Assembly (NCBI RefSeq): GCF_019459225.1 | Contig: NZ_JAIAZY010000021.1 | Span: 1 to 64,000 of the forward strand | DNA length: 64,000 bases | Source: Bacillus sp. IITD106 | GTDB lineage: Bacteria > Bacillota > Bacilli > Bacillales > Bacillaceae_C | Reading direction: 5' to 3' | Part shown: positions 1-9,203 of the stretch, one piece after another | How positions within the stretch are numbered: position 1 is the stretch's first letter | How the letters are laid out: each line of letters starts with the position of its first letter | The notes under the pieces: model-generated | Told to the model about the DNA's origin: nothing | The model's input: only the letters and a program-made list of their open reading frames with translations | Database searches by the model: none | Position numbers and translations under genes: made by a program

Positions 1-80
1 TAGGCGATTCATTTCATCAAAAAGATTTTCAAAATATGGTATTATTCAATATAGACAGGATAGGAACGGAGGGTTTTAAA

Positions 81-620
81 ATGGAGGAAGAAACTAAAAA
101 GCTTCTTGGTGATGAGAGAAGAAACATGCTGCTTTCTTTATTGAAAAGTAGTACTGTACCGATAACGGGGAGTCGGCTAGCTCAAATAGCGAATGTTAGC
201 AGACAAGTCATTGTTGGAGATATTACTTTATTAAAAGCACGTGACGAGCCCATCATTGCTACAAGCCAAGGATACATGTATATGAATATTAATCCTATTA
301 ATCAAACGGTTGAAAAAACGATTGCCTGTGTTCATACACGCGAGCAAGCGGAAGAAGAGTTAAACATCTTAGTAGATCATGGAATAACTGTAAAAGACGT
401 GAAAGTGGAGCATCCTGTATATGGAGATCTAACGGCTTCTATTATGGTTTCGAATCGACAAGAGGTTCGGGCTTTTCTAGAAAAGTTATCAAAAACAAAC
501 GCATCCTTATTGGCTGACTTAACATCTGGCATTCATTTACATACTTTAATGGCTCCAAGTGAAGACACAATAAAAAAAGCAGAAGAGGCTTTGAATGCTG
601 CAGGGATATTATTGGATTAA
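81..620 (+). CDS. niaR: NiaR/YrxA transcriptional repressor of NAD synthesis
   Basis: Nicotinate-responsive repressor of de novo NAD synthesis and niacin uptake genes. The ATG at 81 is chosen because GGAGGG lies seven bases upstream; it gives 179 aa, the usual length of the family. Residues about 10-65 form a winged helix-turn-helix of the HTH_11 type. The rest is a 3H domain with the conserved histidines at about 85, 111 and 152/154, which bind metal and ligand in the family. It is the only plus-strand gene at this end and converges on pheB. In B. subtilis it neighbours nadBCA, which would lie left of the window. Its operator is not visible in the 80 bases available. Confidence 0.93.
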   Translation: MEEETKKLLGDERRNMLLSLLKSSTVPITGSRLAQIANVSRQVIVGDITLLKARDEPIIATSQGYMYMNINPINQTVEKTIACVHTREQAEEELNILVDHGITVKDVKVEHPVYGDLTASIMVSNRQEVRAFLEKLSKTNASLLADLTSGIHLHTLMAPSEDTIKKAEEALNAAGILLD

Positions 621-660
621 CCAAAAGCGGAGTTGAATATAGCTTCCTAGTAAGCAATAA

Positions 661-697
661 AAAAACTGAGGCCCATATTATTTGGGTCTCAGTTTTT
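661..697. terminator. Bidirectional terminator between niaR and pheB
   Basis: A stem of about 15 bp (AAAAACTGAGGCCCA paired with TGGGTCTCAGTTTTT, one G-U pair) closes a seven-base loop, with A and T runs at both ends. It can end niaR on the plus strand. Its right edge overlaps the pheB stop codon on the minus strand. Confidence 0.88.
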
Positions 698-1151
698 ATC
701 CGCCAGAGCTTAGAACTTCTACTTTATCAACAAATTCTAATCTTCTTAAATTTACTAACAGCTCATCTATATCTCCAGACATATTTGTTACGTCAAGTGA
801 CAGCGTGACGTTTGCCCGACCTTGCAATGGAATCGTTTGGTGGATTGTTAATACATTACAGAAGTGAGCAGCCACCGTTCCAAGCAGTTTAGAAAGTGCC
901 CCAGGTTTGTCTTCAAGGAAAAAAAATAAAGAAATAATTTTTTCTTTTACTACTAAATGAAATGGAAAAACTGTATCTCGATATTTATAAAAAGCACTGC
1001 GGCTTAAATCTACTTGCTGGACAGCATCCCATACAGAAGCCGATTTCCCACGTTCAATAAGTTCTTTTGCCTCCAGTGTTTTTTTCATTGCTTCTGGAAG
1101 TACATCCTCCCTTACTAAAAAAAACTTCTGATCATATTCTTTTTTCCCCAT
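696..1151 (-). CDS. pheB: PheB, ACT-domain protein (UPF0735)
   Basis: 151 aa, close to B. subtilis PheB. The N-terminal half is helical with a helix-turn-helix-like stretch around residues 35-58. The C-terminal half (about 70-150) is an ACT domain of the sort that binds amino acids, including the segment [18 protein letters not shown]. The gene follows obg with 26 bp between them and is probably cotranscribed. In B. subtilis pheB is paired with pheA (prephenate dehydratase), which does not lie between obg and niaR here. Family membership is clear; the biochemical role is not settled, although a regulatory role in phenylalanine synthesis has been proposed. Confidence 0.88.
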   Translation of the reverse strand: MGKKEYDQKFFLVREDVLPEAMKKTLEAKELIERGKSASVWDAVQQVDLSRSAFYKYRDTVFPFHLVVKEKIISLFFFLEDKPGALSKLLGTVAAHFCNVLTIHQTIPLQGRANVTLSLDVTNMSGDIDELLVNLRRLEFVDKVEVLSSGG

Positions 1152-1177
1152 TAAACTCCCCCCTTTGCAAAAGAAAA

Positions 1178-2470
1178 CTAATCGACAAATTCAAATTCGA
1201 ATTCTAGCAGACGTATCGTATCGCCATCTTTTGCTCCTCGCTCACGTAGGGCATCATCTACACCCATTGCCCTTAATTGGCGAGCAAACCGTCTTACTGA
1301 CTCATCACGTGAAAAATCCGTCATTTTAAATAATCGTTCAATTTTGGCTCCGCTAATCACAAAACTTCCATCAGGATCTCTTGAAATAGAAAATTCATCT
1401 TCAGGTTTTTCATGTTTATATATAACCCGATTAATTGTCTCATCTTCATCCAAATCTTCATAAAGAGGAAACTCTGGAGTTTTTTCAAGTTGATCGGCAA
1501 CCTCAAATAATAATTCCTTTAAACCTTTTCGAGTGACGGCTGATATCGGAAAAATTGGGTAATCTTCTGTAAGCCTTTGTTTAAAAACTTCCAAATTTTT
1601 CTCCGCTTCAGGCATATCCATTTTGTTGGCAACTATAATTTGCGGCCTTTCCAATAAACGAAGATTATATTCCTTAAGTTCTTGATTGATCGTGCAATAA
1701 TCCTCGTATGGGTCTCTTCCTTCCATTCCCGACATATCGATGACGTGTACGATAACCCTTGTCCTTTCAATATGACGTAAAAATTGATGGCCAAGCCCAA
1801 TTCCCTCGTGAGCACCTTCTATTAGCCCAGGAAGATCAGCCATGACGAAACTTCTCCCATCTCCTGTTTCGACGACCCCTAGGTTAGGAACAATGGTAGT
1901 AAAATGATATTCGGCTATTTTCGGTTTGGCGGCAGAAACAACAGAAAGGAGAGTCGATTTTCCTACGCTCGGAAAACCTACAAGCCCAACATCAGCCAAA
2001 ACTTTTAGTTCAAGTATAATATTTCTTTCTTGTCCTGGTTCTCCGTTTTCAGCGATTTCAGGTGCAGGGTTTGCTGGTGTGGCGAAGCGAATATTTCCAC
2101 GTCCTCCTCTACCACCTTTTGCTATGACAGCTTGCTGCCCATGATTCACTAGATCAGCAATGATTTCTTTCGTTTCTTCATCCGTCACTACTGTACCAGG
2201 AGGAACCTTTACAATTAAATCAGGCGCACCCTTCCCATGTTGGCTTTTAGACATTCCGTGCTCACCACGAGGAGCTTTGAAATGACGCTGATACCTAAAA
2301 TCCATCAAGGTTCTTAATCCCTCATCTACTTCAAATATAACGCTTGCCCCTTTACCGCCATCGCCTCCTGCCGGACCACCCATCGGAACATATTTTTCAC
2401 GACGGAAAGCAACCATACCATTGCCGCCGTCTCCACCTTTAACATATACTTTCACCTGATCTACGAACAT
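1178..2470 (-). CDS. obg: Obg, essential ribosome-associated GTPase
   Basis: Large GTPase acting in 50S subunit maturation, the general stress response and sporulation initiation. The ATG at 2470 ([16 protein letters not shown]) is preferred over the longer frame: it has a GGAG ten bases upstream and yields 430 aa, as in B. subtilis (428). Residues 1-157 form the glycine-rich Obg fold. The G domain follows with P-loop GFPSVGKST near residue 165, G3 [10 protein letters not shown]4 NKMD and G5 SAV. A C-terminal OCT domain covers about 350-428. Spo0B lies 30 bp upstream on the same strand; obg also follows spo0B in B. subtilis. Confidence 0.97.
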   Translation of the reverse strand: MFVDQVKVYVKGGDGGNGMVAFRREKYVPMGGPAGGDGGKGASVIFEVDEGLRTLMDFRYQRHFKAPRGEHGMSKSQHGKGAPDLIVKVPPGTVVTDEETKEIIADLVNHGQQAVIAKGGRGGRGNIRFATPANPAPEIAENGEPGQERNIILELKVLADVGLVGFPSVGKSTLLSVVSAAKPKIAEYHFTTIVPNLGVVETGDGRSFVMADLPGLIEGAHEGIGLGHQFLRHIERTRVIVHVIDMSGMEGRDPYEDYCTINQELKEYNLRLLERPQIIVANKMDMPEAEKNLEVFKQRLTEDYPIFPISAVTRKGLKELLFEVADQLEKTPEFPLYEDLDEDETINRVIYKHEKPEDEFSISRDPDGSFVISGAKIERLFKMTDFSRDESVRRFARQLRAMGVDDALRERGAKDGDTIRLLEFEFEFVD

Positions 2471-2500
2471 ACATCTAACACTCCAATCTAAAACATCCAA

Positions 2501-3031
2501 TTAGCATAAAACATCGATGACCAATTCTGAATCGTTTACTTCCTGTATAGTAATGTCTTTTGGAAAACTTTTTTCTTCTGTTAACCATCCGATTAATTGG
2601 GATGGATGATCCAATAACCCACTATAATGGTATTGAAAATGGATATTATCATTACGTTGCTCTAACGTAATATATAAATAATTTTCAGAAAGAGGATTTG
2701 CGCTGCGATGAAGCTCATCAAAGAAAGCCTGAGTCCAATTTGTCAATACCGTATCTTCAACTAAATCTGTTCGAATGTTATCAACAATTTCATATTCAAT
2801 TTTAAAAGCGTATTTCCCCCAATTATGAGTTAATAATATGACAGCAAATTGAGGAAGTTTCATATTCGTCAATTTTGCTTCATTTTGTGTGTCCAATATA
2901 ATCTCATTTATAACTCTCTCTGCTTGATCGAGTTTCCCGAGAGAAATATACGCTTTAATTAACTGAATTCGATTTAACCAATCATGCCGTGTATTTTGAA
3001 TTACATTTATTACATTCAATAATTCATTCAT
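2501..3031 (-). CDS. spo0B: Spo0B sporulation phosphotransferase
   Basis: Phosphorelay protein that passes phosphate from Spo0F to Spo0A and so controls entry into sporulation. The phosphorylated histidine lies in NTRHDWLNRIQLIKAY (His16 in this model), matching HSRHDWMNKLQLIKG of B. subtilis Spo0B. The rest is a degenerate histidine-kinase-like fold that does not bind ATP, and is poorly conserved, as is normal for this family. The longest frame starts at a TTG (3058). Two ATG codons at 3034 and 3031 follow GAGAGG; 3031 has the better spacing (8 nt), giving 176 aa. The minus-strand order spo0B-obg is the canonical sporulation operon. Confidence 0.93.
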   Translation of the reverse strand: MNELLNVINVIQNTRHDWLNRIQLIKAYISLGKLDQAERVINEIILDTQNEAKLTNMKLPQFAVILLTHNWGKYAFKIEYEIVDNIRTDLVEDTVLTNWTQAFFDELHRSANPLSENYLYITLEQRNDNIHFQYHYSGLLDHPSQLIGWLTEEKSFPKDITIQEVNDSELVIDVLC

Positions 3032-3112
3032 CATTATTTCCTCTCTGTCCAACTTCAATCGTTATTATAGTATAACAGATATTGCCATGGGAGGTAGTAT
3101 TTTATGGGTAGT

Positions 3113-3150
3113 TAAAAAAAGCTCTAACCCGATTTAGGGTTAGAGCTTTT
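3113..3150 (-). terminator. Terminator of the rplU-prp-rpmA operon
   Basis: Read on the minus strand: AAAAGCTCTAACCC, a six-base loop, GGGTTAGAGCTTTT, then a run of Ts. It is a strong intrinsic terminator 64 bp downstream of rpmA and upstream of spo0B. Confidence 0.93.
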
Positions 3151-3160
3151 CTTACACTAT

Positions 3161-3209
3161 TGTCTAGCTGCAGCGCCTATCGACGATAAACAGGCGCTTC
3201 TGCTTTTCC
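3161..3209. repeat. Short copy of a dispersed Bacillaceae palindromic repeat
   Basis: The sequence begins TGTCTAGCTGCAGCGCC, has a short centre, and ends GGCGCTTCTGCTTTTC, so GCGCC and GGCGC can pair. Elements with these edges (TGTCTAGCTCCAGCGCC ... GGCGCTTCCGCTTTTC) recur in intergenic regions of many Bacillus-group genomes. This copy is short and sits between the rpmA stop codon and its terminator, so it would be transcribed as part of the 3' UTR. The family assignment rests on recall of the motif, not on a search. Confidence 0.5.
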
Positions 3210-3213
3210 GAAA

Positions 3214-3844
<631 letters not shown>

Positions 3845-3856
3845 AAGACATCCGCC

Positions 3857-4165
3857 TTATGCGTTGATTTTTTCAACAACAACTTTTGTATATGGTTGAC
3901 GATGACCTTGTTTTTTATGGTAGTTTTTCTTTGCTTTGTACTTGAAGACAACAATTTTTTTCGCACGGCCTTGTTTTTCAACTTTAGCTGTAACAGTAGC
4001 ACCTTCTACAAATGGGCTGCCTACTTTTACATTATCGCCGCCTACAAATAGAACTTTGTCAAAAGTGAAAGTATCACCTTCAACTGCATCTAATTTCTCA
4101 ATGTAGATTGCTTGACCTTCTTCAACTTTTAATTGCTTACCACCAGTTTCAATGATTGCGTACAT
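3857..4165 (-). CDS. rplU: Ribosomal protein bL21
   Basis: 50S subunit protein of 102 aa, full length, starting [18 protein letters not shown] and ending with the basic [12 protein letters not shown] segment of the family. GGGAGG lies upstream of the ATG. It is the first gene of rplU-prp-rpmA and is preceded by a structured leader (L21 leader) and a promoter that lies inside the 3' end of the upstream RNase gene. Confidence 0.98.
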   Translation of the reverse strand: MYAIIETGGKQLKVEEGQAIYIEKLDAVEGDTFTFDKVLFVGGDNVKVGSPFVEGATVTAKVEKQGRAKKIVVFKYKAKKNYHKKQGHRQPYTKVVVEKINA

Positions 4166-4181
4166 AACTGCACCTCCCTAT

Positions 4182-4274
4182 TAGACTAAGACTCGCCAGA
4201 TTCAGGTGTTTTGACAAGGTCAAAATCTTATGTACCTGTGCTGCGCGGTTGTAGCACGGGTGCTACAAACTAAC
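4182..4274 (-). ncRNA. L21 leader (autoregulatory rplU 5' UTR)
   Basis: On the minus-strand transcript two hairpins lie before rplU: a perfect TTGTAGCAC/GTGCTACAA stem (4249-4268), then a nested hairpin with outer CAGGT/ACCTG and inner TTTTGAC/GTCAAAA (4203-4238). The position directly upstream of rplU and the hairpin series match the Firmicutes L21 leader, thought to bind a protein of this operon and repress it. The 5' edge is set from the promoter at 4281-4309; the 3' edge is approximate. Confidence 0.72.
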
Positions 4275-4280
4275 ATGAAA

Positions 4281-4309
4281 ATACTATCATATGCCACTAT
4301 GCATGTCAA
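4281..4309 (-). promoter_or_regulatory. SigmaA promoter of rplU-prp-rpmA
   Basis: Minus strand: perfect -35 TTGACA (4304-4309), 17-bp spacer, -10 TAGTAT (4281-4286). The start would fall near 4274, giving a leader of about 108 nt. The promoter overlaps the last codons of the upstream rng gene. Confidence 0.85.
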
Positions 4310-5774
4310 CAGCTTTCGCTTTTATCTCATCTACCGTTCCAAATTGTCGAATATGATAGAAAAATATTTCAGATTGAATGATTCTAAAAAAGATTTTTAC
4401 ATGTATTTGTTCTTCAATTCTTCCAAGATGACGATTCCCTTCTCCTTTAAACGTATCCAATGTTTTTTTATCAATTTCTATCAAAACGGCCTCGTGGTCA
4501 TCTGTAGATGTTTCAAACAGCTCCCGTTCTAGTCGAAATGCCATCGTTTCAGGACTTTCCACCAGTCCCGTTCCATTACAGGCAGAACATTTCGTCTTCA
4601 ATGTTTTAGAAAGTGGTTGTCGAGTCCGTTTTCTTGTTACTTCAAATATTCCAAGAGGTGTAAAGCCGACAGCACGGGTTTGCTTCGGATCTTTTTTCAG
4701 CTGTTCCTCCAATATTTTCTGCACTTTTCTTTTATCCTCATTCATTTCCATATCGATAAAATCAATTAAAATCATTCCACTATAATCGCGGAGGCGCATT
4801 TGTCTGGCAATTTCCTTTGCAGCTAACGTATTCGTTTGAACAACCGTCTCTCTAACAGCTTGTTTTCCTGTGAATTTCCCTGTATTTACATCGATTATGA
4901 CAGCCGCTTCTGTTTCATTAATTACTATATAGGCACCATTAGATAACCAAACGATTGGTTTTAAAGCTTTTTCCAAATCACTTTCAAGACCGTATTTTGA
5001 AAAAATCCCTTCCTTCTCTTGATGAAAAATGACGTTCCACTTCAATTCATCAGGAAGGAATTTATTTATCCGCTCCAACACTTTTTTGTCATTGTAATAA
5101 AGGTCCCCATTATTAAGACGCATTATTTCGCGAGTGATTTCATCATCAAACAATGATTTTTTCATCAGTAATGTTGGAGCCTTCGCGGAGTTTTTCATTT
5201 TTTGAATAGATGCATATGTGTCTTTAAGCTGATTAACTTCTTGCTTCCACTCTTCTTCATCACACGAAAATGCTTCCGTACGAATAATAAAACCTTCTCT
5301 ATCACCCTTATGATTGAGAGCGATTTCTCGCCATTTATTTCTAATGGATTCATCCGCTTTTTTCGAAACCGCGATATATTTTCCTTCAGGCATATAAATA
5401 GATTTTTCACCAGGTATTTCAATAATGGCCGTTAACAAAGCACCTTTCAAACCAGTTTCATCCTTTTTAACTTGAACAAGGAGCTTTTCACCTTCTGTAA
5501 TAAATTTGGAAATAGGCATCTCTTTCTTTCGAGGATCAGTAGAATGAATAAAAGCTGGAAGCTGATCCTTTTGCAAGAAGCCATTCTTTTTTTTGCCAAT
5601 ATCAACGAAAGCGGCATTCATTCCCGTTTTTACACTTTCTACTCTTCCTAAATAAATATTGCCAACTTCCGAAACATCACTCGGCTGCTCCACAAAGAAC
5701 CTTGTAACGATTCCATCTTCTTTTACGGCAAATCTTTTTTCAGCTGTTTTTGTATCAATAAATATTGCATTCAT
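4287..5774 (-). CDS. rng: Ribonuclease E/G family endoribonuclease
   Basis: Endoribonuclease cleaving AU-rich single-stranded RNA. The ATG at 5774 (MNAIFIDTKTAEKRF) is preferred because the longer frame runs into the terminator upstream; it gives 495 aa, near E. coli RNase G (489). An S1-like domain lies around residues 35-120 (GNIYLGRVESVKTGMNAAF). The catalytic region has the magnesium-binding aspartates in VIIDVNTG and MILIDFIDM. The zinc-link CSACNGTG follows. It sits between spoIVFB and rplU and after a terminator, so it needs its own promoter or readthrough. B. subtilis lacks this family and uses RNase Y and J instead; Geobacillus and B. halodurans relatives keep it. Confidence 0.94.
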   Translation of the reverse strand: MNAIFIDTKTAEKRFAVKEDGIVTRFFVEQPSDVSEVGNIYLGRVESVKTGMNAAFVDIGKKKNGFLQKDQLPAFIHSTDPRKKEMPISKFITEGEKLLVQVKKDETGLKGALLTAIIEIPGEKSIYMPEGKYIAVSKKADESIRNKWREIALNHKGDREGFIIRTEAFSCDEEEWKQEVNQLKDTYASIQKMKNSAKAPTLLMKKSLFDDEITREIMRLNNGDLYYNDKKVLERINKFLPDELKWNVIFHQEKEGIFSKYGLESDLEKALKPIVWLSNGAYIVINETEAAVIIDVNTGKFTGKQAVRETVVQTNTLAAKEIARQMRLRDYSGMILIDFIDMEMNEDKRKVQKILEEQLKKDPKQTRAVGFTPLGIFEVTRKRTRQPLSKTLKTKCSACNGTGLVESPETMAFRLERELFETSTDDHEAVLIEIDKKTLDTFKGEGNRHLGRIEEQIHVKIFFRIIQSEIFFYHIRQFGTVDEIKAKAVDMHSGI

Positions 5775-5790
5775 TCTCCAATCACCCGCA

Positions 5791-5818
5791 ATAAAAAATA
5801 AAACTGGCATTTGCCAGT
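5791..5818 (-). terminator. Terminator after spoIVFA-spoIVFB
   Basis: Minus strand ACTGGCA-AA-TGCCAGT-type hairpin (5803-5818) followed by TTTATTTTTTAT. It lies about 30 bp after the spoIVFB stop and just upstream of rng. Confidence 0.88.
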
Positions 5819-5849
5819 ACTTATACTTTAGCTATCTATTTATTTGTAG

Positions 5850-6716
5850 TCAATCATCGTATACTAGATCCTTTAGCTGTGCACTAACCCGTTTCTCTGT
5901 AAAATAAGCATGAAGAATTTCATTTTCATCCAATTTTCCCAGACTTCTATTTCTTCCTCCGACATAGATTAAATGTTTACACCCACGTTTAAACTTCTCC
6001 AACACTTCATGCAAATAATCCTCCCCTCTCGCTTCGATTGGCTGCAATTGGGAAAAAGTTATGTTTTTTCCATAATGTCTTTCCAATAAAAATCGCATAA
6101 AAACATAGCCTTGCTGTTTCCAATCAGTCCATAAAGTAATATCCAAATACAGTAGTATAAGCCAGACATTTATATTAAATGGATAAAAAAGAAGGAGTAT
6201 TGCATGTAGGAATAGCAAAACAATAAAAGAACTCATTAACGATAATCTACATGCTTTTATATAAGGGTGTCGCGTGGAAAGGAAAAGTTGAACCAATTTT
6301 CCTCCATCCAATGGCCAGACTGGAATTAGATTGAACAATAGTATCATGATATTATACAGCGATATTTGTTTGGCAAAATCAGCAGGTAAAAAAGATAGCA
6401 TCACAAGGACGGGGACTACAGCAGCGATGATTATATGTTGCAGTGGCCCTGCGAGGATTACGATTAAATCCTCATTTATTTGACGATTTCCATGTTCATC
6501 CACCTCACATATACCGCCAAATGGCAATATCAATATCCGCTTAATTTTCCATCCGAAATGAGCAGCAGCTGCAGCATGTCCGATTTCATGAATAAAAACG
6601 ATCATAAATAAAAATAATAATTGCCAAAAATGACCTGTAATAATGGCAATCCCTGCAACTACCCAAAACAATGGGTGAATTTGGACTCCCTTTAAAAGCA
6701 TGCCATATTTATTCAA
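5850..6716 (-). CDS. spoIVFB: SpoIVFB, intramembrane metalloprotease activating pro-sigmaK
   Basis: Site-2-type zinc protease in the outer forespore membrane that cuts pro-sigmaK. It has 288 aa, the same as B. subtilis. The zinc motif HEIGH is at residues 43-47 and the third ligand Asp138 is in NLIPVWPLDGGK. Several membrane helices fill the first 200 residues. The cytoplasmic C-terminal domain holds FKRGCKH and LDENEILHAYF, matching the regulatory CBS-like domain of the orthologue. The start overlaps the spoIVFA stop by 8 bp, indicating translational coupling. Confidence 0.97.
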   Translation of the reverse strand: MNKYGMLLKGVQIHPLFWVVAGIAIITGHFWQLLFLFMIVFIHEIGHAAAAAHFGWKIKRILILPFGGICEVDEHGNRQINEDLIVILAGPLQHIIIAAVVPVLVMLSFLPADFAKQISLYNIMILLFNLIPVWPLDGGKLVQLFLSTRHPYIKACRLSLMSSFIVLLFLHAILLLFYPFNINVWLILLYLDITLWTDWKQQGYVFMRFLLERHYGKNITFSQLQPIEARGEDYLHEVLEKFKRGCKHLIYVGGRNRSLGKLDENEILHAYFTEKRVSAQLKDLVYDD

Positions 6717-7464
6717 ATTTCATCACCTGAATAGGATCAATAAACTTATCATTTTGTTTAATGGCAAAATAAAATTCTCCAGTCATTTCTTTTTTCCCAG
6801 TTGATACAATGCCGAGATTTTTTCCTGCTTCTACTTGTTCACGTGGTTTTACAGAAATTTTATCTAACATCCCATACCATGTTTCAGAATGATCCGGATG
6901 TTGGATAATAACGGTTTGACCAATATCTTCTTTAGGGCCAGCAAATATTACGACTCCTGCTGTCATTGCTTCAACTTTGGCATTAGTTCCTGTCTGCAAA
7001 ATAATCCCTTTCCCATTTACAGAAAAATCCTCTAATATTGTTCCTGATACTGGCATAGCATAGTCAGCTTCTTTATCGGCATTAGCTGATTTTTCTTTTT
7101 CTAGTGGAGGAAGTAGTGCCAGAGGTTTTCCAAATTGCTTTTCATACCAATCAGCAACCGCCGCAAATTGAAATTCTTTCTCCATCGTTTTTTTAACACC
7201 TATTTTGATTGAATCAAGTTTAGGCGAAGTGGATTGGAACATAACGGCGACAACAAGAACAAGGACAGCAGATACAAGAATCTTAAACAAAAAGATATCA
7301 CGATTCCAAAGTGGATGAAGGGATTCTTTAGGGCTAGATTCATATATAGGTGACTCGAATTCATCATCAATAAAAGTAGTTGGACTAAACTTCTCCCTGT
7401 TTGGATTATATTGTTTTCTCCGTTTACTGATTCGCTTCCTGATTTCATCGGCTCTTCTACTCAT
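6709..7464 (-). CDS. spoIVFA: SpoIVFA, inhibitor and scaffold of SpoIVFB
   Basis: Holds SpoIVFB inactive in a complex with BofA until SpoIVB cleaves it. The 251-aa protein has a basic cytoplasmic tail, one membrane helix at about residues 60-77, and an outer domain of the LytM/M23 fold (about 135-250). The zinc ligands of active M23 peptidases are not present: the usual final HxH position reads FYFAIK, so the domain is expected to be non-catalytic, as in B. subtilis. The first gene of spoIVFA-spoIVFB, with a sigmaE-type promoter directly upstream. Confidence 0.94.
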   Translation of the reverse strand: MSRRADEIRKRISKRRKQYNPNREKFSPTTFIDDEFESPIYESSPKESLHPLWNRDIFLFKILVSAVLVLVVAVMFQSTSPKLDSIKIGVKKTMEKEFQFAAVADWYEKQFGKPLALLPPLEKEKSANADKEADYAMPVSGTILEDFSVNGKGIILQTGTNAKVEAMTAGVVIFAGPKEDIGQTVIIQHPDHSETWYGMLDKISVKPREQVEAGKNLGIVSTGKKEMTGEFYFAIKQNDKFIDPIQVMKFE

Positions 7465-7494
7465 TCTCCCCCATCTCCCTTTATTATTTGTATT

Positions 7495-7523
7495 AAACTA
7501 TGACTTGTCCTTTGAGAATATGC
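7495..7523 (-). promoter_or_regulatory. SigmaE-type promoter of spoIVFA-spoIVFB
   Basis: Minus strand -35 GCATATT (7517-7523) fully matches the sigmaE consensus KMATATT. A 14-bp spacer follows, then CATAGTTT (7495-7502) against CATACANT. B. subtilis spoIVF is transcribed by sigmaE in the mother cell, which supports the call. Confidence 0.8.
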
Positions 7524-7530
7524 TTTACAA

Positions 7531-7576
7531 ATAAAAAGAACCACACATTCAAAATAAATTGAACGTATGGTTCTCT
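7531..7576 (-). terminator. Terminator after minC-minD
   Basis: Minus strand AGAACCAtacgTTCAA and its imperfect complement form a stem of about 16 bp with a six-base loop, followed by TTTTTAT. It lies directly after the minD stop. Confidence 0.85.
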
Positions 7577-7580
7577 ATAA

Positions 7581-8390
7581 TTATTTTGCCCCGACACCAA
7601 ATAGCTTTTTCAGTTTTGCAAAGACTCCTGTTTTCTCATCATCGAGGGATTGGAGAGGTACGGATTCTCCTAAAATTCTTCTCGCAATATTTCGATAGGC
7701 GAGGGATGCCTTGCTGTTCGGGTCTAGTGCAATCGGCTCGCCTTGATTAGAAGATCTGATTACATCGACATCATCTTGTACAATTCCAATTAAATCGATC
7801 GATAAGTGTTGAGCAATTTCGTCAACATCCAGCACATCCCCATCTTTCATCATCTGACTGCGGATACGATTGATGATTAATTTTGGCGGCTCGATATTTT
7901 CTTCTTTTTCCAACAATCCAATGATTCGGTCTGCGTCTCGTACTGCAGAAATTTCGGGTGTAGTAACGACAATTGCCCTATCAGCTCCAGCAACTGCATT
8001 TTTATATCCTTGCTCAATTCCGGCAGGACAGTCTATTAATATGTAATCATACTCGGGTTTCATTTCATTAACGAGTTTTTTCATTTGGTCTGGTGCTACA
8101 GCCGTTTTATCGCTAGTTTGTGCTGCAGGAAGTAGAAATAACTTATCTTCAAATCTTTTATCTTTCACAATCGCTTGATGCAGCTTGCATCTTCCTTGAA
8201 CAACATCTACTAAATCGTATATAATGCGATTTTCTAGACCAAGTACTACATCTAGATTTCTTAGACCAATATCGGTATCTATAAGACATACTTTTTTACC
8301 CTGTAGGGCAAGAGCTGTCCCCAGGTTGGCCGAAGTTGTAGTTTTTCCGACTCCTCCTTTACCCGAAGTTATTACAATTGCCTCACCCAT
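7581..8390 (-). CDS. minD: MinD, septum-site ATPase
   Basis: Membrane-associated ParA-type ATPase that places MinC at the cell poles and division site. The deviant Walker A SGKGGVGKTTT is at residues 9-19. The C-terminal VFAKLKKLFGVGAK is an amphipathic membrane-targeting helix. Its 269 aa match B. subtilis (268). The start overlaps the minC stop by 8 bp. There is no MinE in B. subtilis-type Min systems; polar positioning is by DivIVA/MinJ, encoded elsewhere. Confidence 0.97.
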   Translation of the reverse strand: MGEAIVITSGKGGVGKTTTSANLGTALALQGKKVCLIDTDIGLRNLDVVLGLENRIIYDLVDVVQGRCKLHQAIVKDKRFEDKLFLLPAAQTSDKTAVAPDQMKKLVNEMKPEYDYILIDCPAGIEQGYKNAVAGADRAIVVTTPEISAVRDADRIIGLLEKEENIEPPKLIINRIRSQMMKDGDVLDVDEIAQHLSIDLIGIVQDDVDVIRSSNQGEPIALDPNSKASLAYRNIARRILGESVPLQSLDDEKTGVFAKLKKLFGVGAK

Positions 8391-9072
8391 TGTATTGTCC
8401 CCCTTTTAATCTAGTAATATTCGGTCGTATATGTTTTAAAATCTGTAATCGATCGATGACAATTTGGTGTCTTGCATCTATATAAGCACATTCCATTAAA
8501 TGATGATCCTCTTTATCATAATGATCTGGAGCTCGGCTAATACAATCAGATATTCTAAGCTGGGACGGAGTCATAAATGAAGCTACGATCACGGCTTCAT
8601 TTCTTCCTGTAAAGCCTGCGTGGGCAATGCCTTTTAGAGTGCCCATAATAAAGATATTTCCAGCTGCCCTGACAGTGCCACCAGGGTTAACATCACCGAC
8701 AAGCAATAAATCACCTGGTACTTCTAATATTTGACCAGATCTTACGACAGTCGCGACTGAAGTCACTTCCTGTTCATCTATCATGCGCTTTGCTTCCGTC
8801 TTTGTTATTACATTGCTTTCTATCTCTTCAACTATTAAATTTTGTTTCTTGCGTATCATTTCTTTCAATTGTTCTTGTTGATCAGAATTTAGATAGCGAT
8901 TGCCTGAAAGAATGCGTACAGAAATAAGAGGGCTGTCTGTATCCACCCCCTGCAAATCTGCAAGTTTTTCTTCCAACTCTATCAATAGATCCTCATATGA
9001 ACAGCGATCATTTAATTGTAATGAAAGACCGCTCTTTGTTCCTTTTATCATAACATTTTGTCTGTTTTTCAT
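8383..9072 (-). CDS. minC: MinC, FtsZ assembly inhibitor
   Basis: Blocks Z-ring formation away from midcell. The 229-aa protein has the variable FtsZ-binding N-terminal domain (about 1-100) and the conserved C-terminal beta-helix, with VRSGQILEVPGDLLLVGDV and GTVRAAGNIFIMGTLKGIAHAG segments that bind MinD. The N-terminus MKNRQNVMIKGTKSGLSLQL aligns with B. subtilis MinC, so the start is secure, but the bases before it (TTGCCCGTAACGC) contain no convincing ribosome binding site. It is followed by and overlaps minD. Confidence 0.95.
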   Translation of the reverse strand: MKNRQNVMIKGTKSGLSLQLNDRCSYEDLLIELEEKLADLQGVDTDSPLISVRILSGNRYLNSDQQEQLKEMIRKKQNLIVEEIESNVITKTEAKRMIDEQEVTSVATVVRSGQILEVPGDLLLVGDVNPGGTVRAAGNIFIMGTLKGIAHAGFTGRNEAVIVASFMTPSQLRISDCISRAPDHYDKEDHHLMECAYIDARHQIVIDRLQILKHIRPNITRLKGGQYNG

Positions 9073-9203
9073 GCGTTACGGGCAAGGAGACTAAACCTGC
9101 AAAAAGTGCCCTCATATCTCCTTTCAATACTACCTCAATTTATCTGTATATCTATTGCTAAATTCGACAAACTACATCGATTTTCCTCTTATTTCAGAAA
9201 AAT

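Noticed and set aside
1-80. NiaR operator upstream of niaR
   Set aside because: No convincing inverted repeat in the 80 bases present; the shared control region with nadB lies mostly outside the window.
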